From Euglena gracilis (lineage: Eukaryota; Euglenida; Euglenophyceae; Euglenales): a stretch of DNA of 64,000 bases. Position 1 is the first letter of the stretch. Each line of letters starts with the position of its first letter. The position numbers and the translations under genes were made by a program. The notes beneath the pieces are model-generated. The model worked only from the letters and a program-made list of their open reading frames with translations, was not told the DNA's origin and did not search any database. Location of the stretch: positions 37,230,382-37,294,381 of the forward strand of contig CP154957.1 of assembly GCA_039621445.1 (NCBI GenBank), written 5' to 3'. Shown here piece after piece: positions 50,471 to 63,004 of this stretch.

Positions 50471-53400
50471 CAATACTAACTATTCAATGAGCATGGAAGC
50501 TCTTTCCATTGACAGTTTCCATTATGTTGTGCATATGTTTGTCATCCAACTTGCCATGGGTCGGTTTATTTCGTTTTTTGGTTGACATTCTGCAATGGGT
50601 CGGTTTGGAAGGGGGGTTCGGTGTAGAAGGGGGGGTCAGTTTAAATGGAGGGGGTTACTAATGTGGACGTAACTGGGGGGGGCTCCACTTGTCATTGGGA
50701 TTAAAAGCGGCCCTGAATGGGTGCAACTGGGGTGGGATGCAGCCTTTGATTGACCAGAAGATGTCCGACACTCGGCTTTGCCTTTTATAACAAGTGTGGT
50801 GATTTCTGGAAAAGAAGATGAACCAAATGGTGTCCTAGCAGGTTTTTTTGAAAGTTAGACAGGGGGCTGGAGGTTGTGAACGGTGGCTCTGACCAGGCTT
50901 CGCAGGATACCTGCCAGACGGTTTCGCCTTTTAGACAATTGACAACGCACAGGTGCATTGCGGGGGCAATTGATCGCAAGCGACCGAAAGGTTGAGGAAG
51001 CTGAGTAAGCCACACGGAGATGTGTATGGCGTGCTGCTGGGAGTGGTCAGCTGTGGGCTAGGAAGCATGCGGCGGGGGTCTATCAATCAGGTGAGGCCAC
51101 TGTATTTTTTGCATTTGTGATACATCCTTGTAAACGTGGGCGGCCTTTAAGGGAAGAAAAATCATCTGGTCCCAGCACATTCAATGATACGCAAGAAAAG
51201 TGGTCCAAAAAAATGGCTTTGTTTTGGCAAAAAAAAACGCGACGATTTCGGGAGGGGGAGTGATCCCTGGCATCTTTCAATAATCGTCGTCCATCCACCC
51301 AAAATGTCAAAAAATTGTTTTTCGCTTTTTGTTTTTTGACCCCGTTCGATCTCAGATCGACCGTTGGCTGTACCTTGGGCCAGGGGCGGTCCTCAAGGGG
51401 GGGAACTTCCCGTCCCATATAGCTTTCATATGTCTTCCATGTATTTCACAAATTGGAGATTCGCATAACCATCCCCCAATCCAGGGCAGTTGTTAAAAAA
51501 GCCAATGTTCATCTCCGACCAATAATGGGGGGGTTGTTAGGCGGGGAACCCCTATCTGCAAGAATTGCCCATCGGTGGAAACTTTGTACGCAACAGGCGG
51601 ACAATGCATAGGTGGGTTTGTGGGCAACTGCGTAATTTTCAAAAAAACAGACTCGCTCCGACTTTCTGTAACCCACAACTCCGAGGGACAACATTCCTGA
51701 TAACAAAAACGTGTATTGTCCAAAGTTTGAAGGCTACAGTTGCTCCATGAGGTGCCTGCTCCCGAAGGTGTGGAAAAAAACGGCAAATCAAATGTGGGTT
51801 GTTAGCAGCAGCCAGAGGAGCAAAGTGAATTGCAACAACATCACCCCTCCCAAACCTCTACCTCCTTATTTTCTTGGAAAAGAGCAGGAATTCCAGGAGG
51901 CATTTTGGGAGGGGGAAAAAACTGAAAATCTGTCCATATCATTCCTTCGGACCGGAGATTGCAGACCGTAGTAGCAGACTGTAGTAGAGGCCAGACCATC
52001 AATGGCGCGCATGCCATGATGTGATATCGGAATCCGATACCGCTTTGGCCAGTGCGGCAGGGCATCCATGCCAGCAGGACGAGAGAGGGGTGGGCACAGG
52101 AGCACCCATGGCTGTCCTCATGACCATGGGCGTGAGGCAGAGAAAAAACATTCAGGGATCAGCACTGGTAGACCCGAGATGGTGCAGCAAACCTCTTTGG
52201 GTGAGGTCTCACAATTACGTGTTTTCTTGATCGACCTGAGGTGTGTGAAAACAAATTGTTTTTAGGTCACAAAAACATGCGGTTTTCCTTTGGCAATGAA
52301 AGTAGTTGGACACTTTTTTAGTCTGTGATCCCACACTTTATTATGAGTTGGACCAAAATCTGGGCTGTAATTTGGCTGAAACAAGGCCCACAGGGTTAGG
52401 TCTAACTTCGTCCTTATTTTGGCCCCCTGCCTCCCCTGTGCAACACACAGTGCAGCTGGCACCCCCCATGCCAAAAAAAAATGCAGAAATTGCTGTGCAT
52501 TTTTTAATTGGACTGGTACTGGGCATGAACCCCGCCAAATAAGGCCACAAAAAATAAAACCCCCCCAATAAGACACCCCAAGGGCTGATTGAGCAAAATC
52601 CAAAATACCCCCCCCAAAAAATAAGACCCCCCTGACGGCACGAAACGACGGGAAGGGTGAAAATTCCCCTGAAGAATTACCAAAAGCCCAATTTCAGAAA
52701 CAAAAACGATGAAACTTCAAAAGTTTTCAGAATTTTGAAGTGCGAAAAAAAAAACCATGGTAAATGTCAGCTTATGCCAATTTACACATGGCGCGAAGCG
52801 CCAAAGGGACTGATGCTTTTTTGGAGACAGCATCGATCAAGGGAAAAAAAATCCAAAAATAAGACCACCCCAAAACGATCCCCCCTGGAGGCTTCCAGTA
52901 AACGAACCCAAAAAATAAGACCCCGAGTCTCATTTTTGGGCTCGCGCCTCATTTTGGCTTTCCCTTTCCCAAACCTCCTTTTCCAACCCTGAACATGGTG
53001 CAATTCCATCTAAAAAAGGCAGCATTTCATCACTGTGAAGGGTATTTCTTTGGGACCCACCGGGGAGGTCCGGCCAGCCAGCAGCTTGAAAATAAAAAAA
53101 GTGCTGGGTTGGGTCGGGGAGGCCTTGCCATGCCGGCCCTGCTGGTTACAGAAACAGAGCAAAAACCCGGAGGGATCTTCCATTAAATTTTGACGGAAAC
53201 CCCTTCAAACCATTTTTTCAACCATTTTTGGGACTCCTTTTTCAAAAAATTTGGGGCACTTTGCGCCAGATTTTTTTCAGCTCGGCCGAGCGTCGAGTTG
53301 CCCCAACCGTATTTGAGCTGACCCTCCCAGGGTTCCTCGGCTGACTCCCCTAGGGAAGAGAGGGTCGGCAGCCTGGCTTGGAGCTGCTGGTTGGAAAAAA

Positions 53401-56400
53401 GGTGCTGACAGTAACCCCCCCCCCCATTCAAGTGCGCGGTACCTAAATGATGCGCAGTGTCCAAACAAGTGTAACACCCCCAGCCCAAGAGTTAAGCCTG
53501 AAAACAACTGAATTTCACTTCAGGTGGTGCCCAAGTAAGTGCCACACCCCTGAGGGTCCGAAACTTCGGTCCAATAATGTGCGCACCTCGTGCACTTAAA
53601 TGGAGGGTTCCCCCCCCCCCGGGCTGAAACTGCCGTAATCCACCTCCCCCTCGACCACACCTTGCCGAACATCCCTGGGTTTCTCAAGCCAGAGGGAGTC
53701 CCAAGCATTCCTTCGGCACCAAAGGCACTGCAGGAAAATTTCGACCCAAAAAATCAGGGAAACCGGGAAGTGGTGGGGGGTGGTCACACCCGCCCACCAG
53801 GATGGGGGTGGGGTGATGGTTGACTTTCCCAGCCACCCCAGGTTTTGTGGATTCCTGGAAATCCCCTAATGGGGTTCCACTGGCTTTTTGAAACCTTTGA
53901 GACACTTTCGGCCACATTATATCACCTGTGCTATCGTCCAAATGACCCTAACTTATCGATCCTCATCTATGGTGCCAACCACGGACATGAGGTTTGGGTT
54001 GTGATGAAACCAGAGGGATGAAGTTTGTTGGCAATCCCCAGAAAAGTGTTACAATTGCTTTCAATTCTTTCGGTTGAAAAAACTTCTTTTTTTGCTCTTT
54101 TCAAAAGACTTCTTTTTTGCTCGAAATTTGAAAAAAATTATACAGCACCAATTTTTTAAGTTCTTTTTTTTATGTTCTTCAAGGCATTTAGCCAAAAAAG
54201 TTTTCAGGGTTTTGAAGTTTTTTTCCGGCGTTTTAAAAGAACAATGCCTGCTCCGGACCTCCCCAGAGGGAGGGGGGGTCTAGCCAGTGGACCCCACCGC
54301 GGTCTAAAACAAAAGTCCGACTGGAATAGACCTGGAGAGCTTTTGGAGGATACTTTGGACTGCAGCATGACGCATGCACCGCCTAAGAAACCGTGCCGTG
54401 TTGTGCCGGCTGCAGCGTCCACCTCCCATTCCACTCCAGTCCAGGGATGCATGCGAACCGCCGCCATCCCGTCCCGCCTTTTGGGGATTTTTTCAAAGTT
54501 TTCCTTCAGCACTGATGGTGTCGAAAAAAATATTGCCTGGCAGACCGCCATGGTGGGTTGGGGGGGGGGGGCAGGCTTTCCCATGCAGCCCTGGCTCAGT
54601 CTATTCCACATCGTTCCTTCCTTGCCTGCAGCTGTGACACCGGACCCCTCCCTCCCGTCAAAAATTGCACCCCGTGGCCGATAGACTGCCAGGGCCTCGT
54701 CCGCCAATGTCGAAAGCGATGTGTTTTTTCCATTCCAGAAGCATCCGGCACAGTAGGAGTCTTGTGTGACTGGGCCGTTCGCCTCCCGCCAACAGGCCGC
54801 AGCTCCGACCCTGGACCAAATCAAAATTTGATGAGGCTGCCAAAAAGCATGGATCAGGGTTGAAATTCTCACGTGTGAATCATTGACACTCAACGCTGTT
54901 ACAGAGGCCAATTCAGAGTACTCGGCAATCCTAGGTAAAAAATTAAGTAAAATTAAAGTTAGAAAAAATTTTAGGTGCAATTTTAGGTCTAACGTACGCA
55001 TAAACCCTCGGAGGGTCAACCCTAACTCCAACTCCGTCATGGTCATCAACGCAATCCACAGCGCTCGGAGGTCAGGGTTGAGGTGGACCCTCGGGGAGTC
55101 CAGGGCTGGTTGCTTGGAACCTGCACCAGATATGGCCCTAATTGTACCCCAAAATCGCATATAGAAACCACTTGGGTGCCTTTTTTTTTGACACTTGATC
55201 AAAATTTTGGGCAGGCGAGAAAATTAATTGACTGTCAACTTCGCTCCGCTGTTCTTCTCCTTTGATTTTTCCACATGAAGTGCTGGGAGAGGAGATTCAG
55301 GTATGGTGGAGAAAACAACAACAGCATTTCTTCCTGCTGGCTGGAAATGGGGCAGTCCGCAATCTACCAGTCGCAAAATAAATGACCAGAAAGAGTTTCT
55401 TGGCTGCGCCAATGCCCCAGCAAAACTGGCGCAACCTCCGGGGGGGGGCACCCACCATCCACCACCCCTTCCTGTTTCCCCACAAGCGCATGGTGCCCAC
55501 GGCGACCATTTCCGGCCAACTTTGTCCCGGCATGTGTCCGCCATCATCCAGGTGATGAGGGCCCCTGGACATTTCAATGGGTTTTTATGCTGACAAATTG
55601 CCGTTTCTCGGGAGCTTTTCCCTCGGGGCCTGGGCAGGTTGAAATGAGGGCGGAGGTGTTTTTCGGTGCTTGGGTACCACAGGAAACCGACTTTGTTCAA
55701 GGGATCAGAAAGTCATCATTGGCTGCCGATTAACCTGGACAACTATCCCTCAGGCAATTGTTGATCTCGGCTGCTTTTATTCTCTTCTCCCTCCTGTGCA
55801 GGCCAAATTTTTATGTGTGCTTATTTGGTTACTCAGTGGGGGGGTGGATTCCCATAGCTCGGCATAGTGTCCGACGTGAGTTGTTGATCTCCCTCACCAC
55901 TCCCCCCCCCCCGGGCAATTGACGCCCCTGGGACAATTGTCACCCCTGTCTGTGCCGGCCAATTTGTCACCCAATCTGCCGCCTTTTTATCCGAACCACA
56001 CACAACTCCCCTGCTCTGTGCTGATTTCTTTGGTGTATGTGTCGGCAGCCTCTTTCTCGTCCAATCAATATGGGGGGCTCCTCTCGATGAGTTCTGCCTG
56101 ACTTGTTGGGCAGCAGCCCAACAGGGAAAACCCCACCGCTCTCTGCCGGCAGTCCATCGGAGCCGTTGAGCACTGACCCCTGGCCCCCCTCCATCCAAGG
56201 CTGGGCGGGAATCCCGAACCCGGAAGTGGGTGTCGGTCCCCCCTCACCCCCCCTCCCCTCTCACCCCCTGACCTCCTCAACCCTCCGGTGGGGGTCAGGA
56301 GGGTGGGGCCACCCCCCCAGGCTGCCATTGGAAAGGGGGGTCAGGTTTTTTGGGGGGGGGTGCTCGGTGCTAAAACCGTTTACTTCACGAAGGGAAGGCG

Positions 56401-57094
56401 GCCGGGGGCGGACCCAGCCGGGACCCAGCCCGCCGCAGGGGGTGTGCCTGTGCCCTGGGCCCACCACACCAGACAGCCACGGGCAGGGCTGGTTTGGAAG
56501 ACGCCGGGTGGGGGGTCAACCCCCCCAGGCTTTCGTGCCCAGCTGTGCCCCCCACGTATGTATGCCACTTTTAGTTTGTATTTTGGTGAATGAAAGTGTT
56601 CAGTCGTCAGTGCAAACTCAGTTGGCCCACGGCCTCCCGGCGGGTGCCCCCCCCCACATCCCCCTGCCCAAGATGGCAAAATCTCTTTGCCCAGCCTTTC
56701 CCCCCTCCTCACTCTCCCCGGCCTCCGCCCAGGCGGGCGCTGACCACATACGCGCCGCCCCCTGGCGGGGCCGGGGAATGTCATCCCCCGGCCGCCCCCG
56801 CTGCTCCCTGCCTCCCCGCCCCTGCACCCACGCCCTGCGGAGGGTGAACCGGGGGACCACCAGTGGCTGACCTATCCCCCCCATCCCGAAGACAAAGCCC
56901 AAGGACCTTATTCAAGTTGTCTCAGTCAGGGGACTGCAATTCTTTACTGGCTTTATCATCTGCCGGTGCCAGGACGTATTACCGGGGGGGGGGGGTTCTG
57001 AATGGTAACCAAATTGCATGATTTTGGAGATTTCTAAGTTCAGTACGTCAAAATACAGTTGCATCTTTCTTGGCACAAAATTTTTCTTCGGAGA
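50471..57094. other. no gene recognised; homopolymer-rich sequence
   Basis: Contains several open frames, the longest on the minus strand at 54204-55202 (332 codons) and on the plus strand at 56103-56870 (255 codons). Their composition follows local base composition and no domain is recognisable. AAATAAGACCCC-type words recur between 52530 and 52930. A GC-rich stretch lies at 56150-56870. Confidence 0.45.
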
Positions 57095-57260
57095 AAACTG
57101 GACAAGAAGCAGACACTGGACAAGCTGCAGCGGATGAGGATACTGCACAACATGCAGATGCTGGACAAGATGCTGTGGGCGTAGATATTGGACAAGATGC
57201 AGAGATAAAGTGGATGCAGATACTAGACAAGATGCAGACATTGCACAAGATGCAGTGAAT
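57095..57260. repeat. minisatellite, ACAAGATGCAG-type units
   Basis: Roughly nine diverged 15-18 bp units of the form TGGACAAGATGCAGA. The plus-strand frame gives Gly/Gln/Asp/Ala repeats, probably incidental. Confidence 0.75.
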
Positions 57261-57401
57261 GAACACACTGTATTAGATTCATTTGATGCCGATACTGGAT
57301 GAATAAAGCAAGGAATTAGGGCAGATGTTTGTGGCCAATGGTCTAAAAATGGCTTTGGCCGACCAAAGTGGTGTTGAAGGGGCCCAAAGCAGCCAAAAGC
57401 A

Positions 57402-57553
57402 GGGTTTCCCACAAATTCGTGCCATGAATCATCACGAATAATCACGAACCAGCACGAATTTGGGGATTTTCCAAAATCATGAATAATCACAAATAAGCAC
57501 AAATAATCACAAATCAGAATTGAGGGTCCCTAACACGAATTTGTGGGAAACCC
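57402..57553. mobile_element. MITE-like element, 152 bp with perfect 20-bp inverted ends
   Basis: The left end GGGTTTCCCACAAATTCGTG (57402-57421) and the right end (57534-57553) are exact reverse complements. The interior is built of ATCACGAATA/ATCACAAATA words. No target duplication is obvious (left flank AGCA, right flank TTCC), and there is no coding capacity. TTATTCGTGATTATTCGTG at about 59492 carries the same words in the other orientation. Confidence 0.65.
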
Positions 57554-59119
57554 TTCCAAAAGTGGCCAGAAAATAATAAGAAGCAATCCAAAAGCATATC
57601 TAATAGTAGCTGCAAGCCAAAGGTGAGTGAAATCGGTGAAAAGCAGGCAAAAGTGGCCAACAGTGGCTGAGAGTGGCCAAAAGTTGCACAAGTGGGTACA
57701 TGACCAAAGATGGACAAAATGGACAAAACTGGATGATGTAGATGCTGTAGTGGATGCTGTGGATGCAGGTATCTGAGTGGATACAGGTACCGGAGGCTCA
57801 CCACCGAGGGCTTCAAAGGCGATGCTGGGCGATGCTGTGCCCATGGACATGGTTGACCAGAGGTGCTTGGCCCACGCGACAAAACCCTCCGTTCCCCGCG
57901 GTGGAGAGGGGTCGTTCGACCACTGTCTGACCACCGCCGCCGCCTCCGTCGCCTGCCCGCCGGCTGCCTTCCGTCGCCCCCCCCCCACCCCCTCCTGGGG
58001 CAATAGGTGGAGGGGGCCCTCAGCACCGACGGCGGCGTCTAGCACCCCGATGGCCAGTGCCCCCACAGCTCTGTCCCTCTCCAGCCAGAATCCAGCCAGA
58101 AACACTGGTCCCCCTTCAGTGAGGAGCATCACCAACAGCCTTCAAAAAAGAAAAAGGCAATAATAGAAAACAGGTAGGACTTAGCCAACCCCCAACCCCA
58201 GTTTCGGTTTTGCCGGTCCAGGCCAAAAAATCAATTTTTCAAAAACATTTCGATAAAAAGGACATTATTTCCAAAAATTGTTTGCCACACCAAATGTCCC
58301 CCTGGAGACCCTTAGTCGCCCCCCCCCTGACGCTGCTTTGGCTGCGGTCTGTCCCAGTCCGTGTTCCGGCTCTTGTGGCAAGGTGGTACGGCGCTTGTCT
58401 CCTCCCTGGTTTATGGTGAAAAAAATACAGGCTTCTTCGGGTTTGCAACCCCCGAAAGCAGCGGAGACCCTGACCCCCGGCCACCTATTACGCTGCCCCG
58501 CCGCCGCCGCCGGCCCCCATCGCACTCCGCCCCCTCCCGCAGTGTCGTCTGCGCGACACCGACCACCCCCATCGCTGGCCCGTTGCCCCCTCCGCCCCCT
58601 CCCCCAATTTCCCGCCGTCTCCTCCCGCTCCTCGACGAGTGGTCACCCACCTCCCCTTCCCTTCGCTTTCCCCTTTCCTATCATTTGCTGCCCGGAGCCT
58701 GCCCCCGCGGTGCTTCTGCGCTGCGCCTCCCTCTCCGAACACACCCTTCACAACATTTTTTTTGGAGGCCAGTCCCCGTTTCTGTGTCCTGTTGGGTGGC
58801 TGTGTGGCTGGCTGCCGGCGGGGAGTGGACGCTTTTTTTTTGGGTTTTACCCGGGTTTTTGTTGTCTTTTAGTTGTTTCGGTTTCCGGATTGTGGCATTT
58901 TTTTTCTTGGGTTTTTTTTAAATTTGGAAGCTTTGTTTCTCTGCCAGGAAATAAAGCTGACTTACCAGTGGGAGCACATCTTTTCGGATGTTTGTTCAAA
59001 TTTTCAGCTCGGTGCAAAGCGCTAGGCTGAAACTTTTTGCCACTCAAAATCGTCCGAAAATGCCATTTTGAGCATCTTTCTCATGGCATCATTTCTATGG
59101 CGGCGCAAAGCGGGAGGCC
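57554..59119. other. no gene recognised
   Basis: GC-rich stretch (57880-58740) with Pro/Ala/Arg-rich open frames on both strands, typical of biased composition, then T-rich sequence to 59000. Confidence 0.45.
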
Positions 59120-59455
59120 TGGCAAGGCATGGCCTCACAAGGTCTTTGTGCTTCGCCCTCGGTGTCCCTTCCTCTCGTGTCGTTTTTCCTCCAGGGAGTA
59201 CGAGAGGCAGCAGCAGCTGGACAGCCTAACGACGCCCCTTCCACAAAAGAAATTTGCCCAAAAGAAACTTCCACTCACAAGTTCTTTATGCTTCGCCCTC
59301 GGTGTCCCTCCCTCCCTGGTCGGTTTGCCTCGAGGGGGTGCGAGACTCCTAGCCCAGCGAAACACACGATCCTCACGACCTCACGAGGTCTTTCTGCTTG
59401 GCCCCCGGTGTCCCTTCCTCCCCTGTCGGTTTTCCTCCAGGGAGTGCGATTGCAG
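59120..59455. repeat. three copies of a 70-bp block, plus a DIRS terminal-repeat scrap
   Basis: Blocks starting CTCACAAGGTCTTTGTGCTT at about 59133 recur at about 59272 and 59379, each ending near TCCAGGGAGT or its variant. 59120-59142 (GGCAAGGCATGGCCTCACAA and next bases) also matches the inverted DIRS terminal repeat at 19150-19178. Confidence 0.65.
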
Positions 59456-59924
59456 GGTTTCCCTCCCATTCGAGGTGGGGACCGCCATTTCTTATTCGTG
59501 ATTATTCGTGACTATTCGTGGTTCCAAAATCCGCCCGGTTTTCAGCTAAATGATGGACTTCTGGGTTGCCGCAGGTATTTTAACCACTTTTCGCATTGAT
59601 GATCGCCTTTGGCCACCTTTGGCAACTGTTGGCAACACCATGGCCCTCTTTGGCCCACTTTTGGCCGCCGTGGGCGATTTTTTGGTGACTTTTGCCGTTT
59701 TTTTGGGGGGGGGTTAGCCATTTTGGGCCACCTTGGGCCATTTTCAGGCCATTCTGGTCATTTTTGACTGTTTTTGTTGGCCAACTGTTAGCAATTTTGG
59801 CGGAACCAAATCATATGTATACAAAAAGATCATCTCTGACCGGGGGAGGGGGTAGTCGTCAGACAAGCCCGGTCGTTGGACAAGGGGGGGGCACAAAGTT
59901 GCCAACGATATACCTACCCGCCCC
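59456..59924. other. no gene recognised
   Basis: Tandem ATTCGTG words at 59490-59520 and repeated TTTGGCCACTTTTGGC-type words at 59600-59770. No coding signal. Confidence 0.45.
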
Positions 59925-60060
59925 CCCCCCGGGCAATTGTCGCGGGACAAATCGGGCAGCACGGAGGGGGTGACAATTTCCCGGGGTGACAATTTGGCCA
60001 GCACAGAGGGGGGTGACAATTGCCCGGGGGCGTCAATTGCCCGGGGGCGTCAACTGCCCA
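59925..60060. repeat. iterated GACAATTGCCCGGGG hairpin cluster
   Basis: CCCGGGCAATTGTC at 59936 and, in reverse, GACAATTGCCCGGGGG and GTCAATTGCCCGGGGG at 60012-60052 can pair. The same words occur in inverted order at 55912-55970. Confidence 0.65.
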
Positions 60061-60594
60061 CCCATGTAGGCCACATTAAATCCAAATGACCAAAAACACC
60101 ATCTGAAACACCAGTGAACACGCAAAAATGAAGCTATGTTTGTGATATTGTACAGAACATTTGGTATGTGGCATTTCTCAGCACGTTCTAGCGAAATAGA
60201 GGATCAATCGAGTCGTGTCGGCCAAAAGAAAGTTCACGACCATTCGGGCTCCGCACTGCGAGATGGTGAGGTCCTGCTTTCCTTGACGGCTGTTCTGTTC
60301 TGGTGTGTTTGTGCGTGCGCGGGGGGTGCTTCTCACTGCTTTTTGTTGCCGGAGTTGGCTGATTCCTAATTCTGCCCTTCGACCTCAAGGAGAAAGAATT
60401 TTACTGCTACGAGTTCACTTGGAAAATATTTACAAGGAGCATTACATTCACCGAAGAACGGCGAATTATCAACTGGTGGATCAAAAGTTTTTGCTGACCT
60501 TCGACTTCCAGAAGGAAGAATTCAACTCTTCGAGTTCAACTGGAATTATCCCAGAAATATTTCAATTAAGAAGACAGCATCACACTGGACTTCC

Positions 60595-61234
60595 ATGAAG
60601 AATGATCTGCAAAGAAATTCAGACTGCCAAGAAGAACTCCAACGAACTTCCAAGAAAACAGCTGGGGAAGGTGGACACACAGCAGCAGCTGCAGAAGGTG
60701 ATGAGGCGGCAGCAGCACGTCAGTCCGTGGCCATCGCAACCCCCCCACCCCCCAGCAATTCAAAGTTTTCAGGATCCCCCACTCAAAACGATGGCCATGG
60801 ACCATGGACAGCAGTGGTCAGGAAGAGAAGACAGAGGGGGACTACCATCACAGGTCCAACAGACTCCACCCCTTTTCCCCAATTCCTCACCCTCCAGGGG
60901 AAAAGGCAAAGGCTATGGCAGCCTCTCTGGAGATATCAGAAATCCAAAGGATTCAAATCAAACTCAAGGCTATGGCAGCCATCATTTAACAGGGCCTGGG
61001 GCCCAGAATCAAGGCTATGGCAGCCAGCATTCAAGAGGGCAGTGGGCCCAGTTGCAAGGCTATGGCAGCCTTTATCCCAACCTGGGAAGATCCCACTGGG
61101 GGAAGGTATGTCCAACTTACCCCACAGCTCCCTCAATCAAAAACCCCTCAGGAGCTGCCCATTCCAGCAAGCAGCCCCCCCTTCAGGGGCAGGCCAATGG
61201 AGGCCATTATATCCAAGAGGCCAATGGAGGCCAG
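60595..61234 (+). pseudogene. gag: DIRS-C Gag-like protein, interrupted
   Basis: ATG 60595 opens MKNDLQRNSDCQEELQRTSK, followed by an Ala/Glu-rich stretch, ATPPPP and the shared basic motif GPWTAVVRKRRQRG. In this frame the C-terminal half reads RLWQP repeats. In the neighbouring frame (60602-61291) the same DNA reads GYGS repeats with NQGYGSQH, closer to the Gly-rich repeats of the other copies, so a frameshift after the basic motif is likely. The four Gag copies conserve only the start, QEEL and the PWxxVV basic motif. Confidence 0.65.
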
Positions 61235-62903
61235 TGTGAGCGCGGGCCAGATTTGAGATTTATTTTTGTAAGAACTGCCAGCAGAAATTAGGCATTGCCT
61301 CACAGAGATTTTGGGGAATTACATTTTTCACAGGCAAGCTGGCAAACAGTGTACAAGTTTGCGGGGGACTCTGAACTGGATTCAAAGTATCAAGTCTTGT
61401 CTTCTGGGGTGCTGTGTGGGGAAGTTTGGGAAGAAGACCCTTGAAGGCTGAAAAGTTGGTTTTGGCCAGAAGTCTGATGTGGTGAAATTATCTGGACACA
61501 CTGGACCATCCACCAACTTGCACAAACTTGTATGAGATTTGCAGTGCAGAAAAGCCCCGTACAAACGTACCTGTGGAGCCGGGGGACACTCAGAAGTGAA
61601 AAGGCGTGGAAGTGGCAGGCCAGCTCAGCAGCAGAAGGAGGACAAGGCAGAGGAAGGCATCAGTTGGCACACAGTGAGATGCTGTGTTGGGCCACCATGA
61701 TCAACTCTCCAGATCAAGCTAGCAGCGGGTGATCCTGGAGTTGGTGCTGCTGTGGGTCTTGGTTGGAGCCTGGGCTGAAGGACAGACGGAAATGTCAATC
61801 ACAGCCCGCCATCATCATCAATAATCTCAATCTCCAAAATGTCTGTCAAGATGTCATTTCAGGGTCAAGTTCAAGTCAAGATGTCAAGTTCAATTTCAAG
61901 ATCCCAAGGAATCTGTGGTGGAAGAAAGTTGTCATGTCAAGATTTCAATTTCCCAAGGTCAATCTGTGAAGGAGTTCTGTCATCATTTCCAAGATTTCAA
62001 GTTCCCAAGGTCAATCCGTGGAGGAGCCAAGGTGTGATGTCCAAGATTTCAGTTTCCAAGTTCAAGATGTCAAGTTTCAACGTCATTGGTCAAGTTCCCC
62101 CTGGAGATTTCGGCGCGAGGAGCCTGACCTCGTAAAAAACAGTGATCAGGGTTGTGCAACAGCCCTACAAATGCACATCTGGTGATCATCTTCAAGTTCG
62201 TCAACCTGTTGCTGCTGTGATGGTTGTGGTGTGTGCCGCCTCCCCGTTCGGTGCTGGGCCGCTTCAAGGGGGCTCTGCTCCGGTTTGGCTCGGCGGGGGT
62301 CGCCAAAGCCCCGGCTGGACCCCATGGGGGGTCATGTTGTACGGGGTAGGTCGTACGACATGGCTCTCTAAGGTGGAAAGGCTGGGGTGGAGGTAGGCGG
62401 GCCCCACATGGTATTTATCTGTGGATTTGGACATGTTTACGATTATCTGTGGATTCGAAGATTTGGCAATTTAAATTCGACAACCGCCATTCGTCACGCT
62501 TCCATGTCGCTGCTGCGTGTGTGTGTGTGTTGTGTGTTGAATTTTTATCTCCGGCCCGCTCATTTTTTACTTCCGTTTTGGACAATTGCCTGGCAATTGT
62601 TTTTGGGAAGGGGGGTGTGAGCGCGGGCCAGATTTGAGATTTATTTTTGTAAGAACTGCCAGCAGAAATTAGGCATTGCCTCACAGAGATTTTGGGGAAT
62701 TACATTTTTCACAGGCAAGCTGGCAAACAGTGTACAAGTTTGCGTGGGACTCTGAACTGGATTCAAAGTATCAAGTCTTGTCTTCTGGGGTGCTGTGTGT
62801 GGAAGTTTGGGAAGAAGACCCTTGAAGGCTGAAAAGTTGGTTTTGGCCAGAAGTCTGATGTGGTGAAATTATCTGGACACACTGGACCATCCACCAACTT
62901 GCA
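61235..62903 (+). mobile_element. TRIM-2: non-coding LTR element, 1669 bp
   Basis: LTRs at 61235-61522 and 62616-62903 (288 bp each) differ at very few positions. The ends are TGTGAGCGC...CTTGCA. A purine tract GGGAAGGGGGG lies at about 62605-62615, with ACAATTGCCTGGCAATTG just before it. The interior starts CAAACTTGTATGAG. It has the same length as TRIM-1 and is highly similar throughout, in the opposite orientation. Flanks CCAG and TGGC do not match, so no target duplication remains; the right flank is duplicated Gag sequence. Confidence 0.85.
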
Positions 62904-63004
62904 TGGCAGCCTCTCTGGAGATATCAGAAATCCAAAGGATTCAAATCAAACTCAAGGATATGGCAGCCATCATTTAACAGGGCCTGGGGCCCAGAATCAA
63001 GGCT

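Noticed and set aside
54204-55202. 332-codon minus-strand open frame
   Set aside because: No domain, no homologue in the window and composition like the surrounding sequence; it may be chance.
56103-56870. 255-codon plus-strand open frame, Pro/Ala/Gly-rich
   Set aside because: Overlaps equally long frames on the other strand in GC-rich DNA, as expected by chance.
55912-60060. Complete DNA transposon bounded by the CCGGGCAATTG words
   Set aside because: The words are iterated within each cluster and no transposase or target duplication is visible; left as a low-interest observation.
62850-62885. Hammerhead core (CTGATG...GAAA) in the LTR of TRIM-1 and TRIM-2
   Set aside because: Only about four bases separate the two core strands, too short for stem II, and one LTR copy has CTGAAG.
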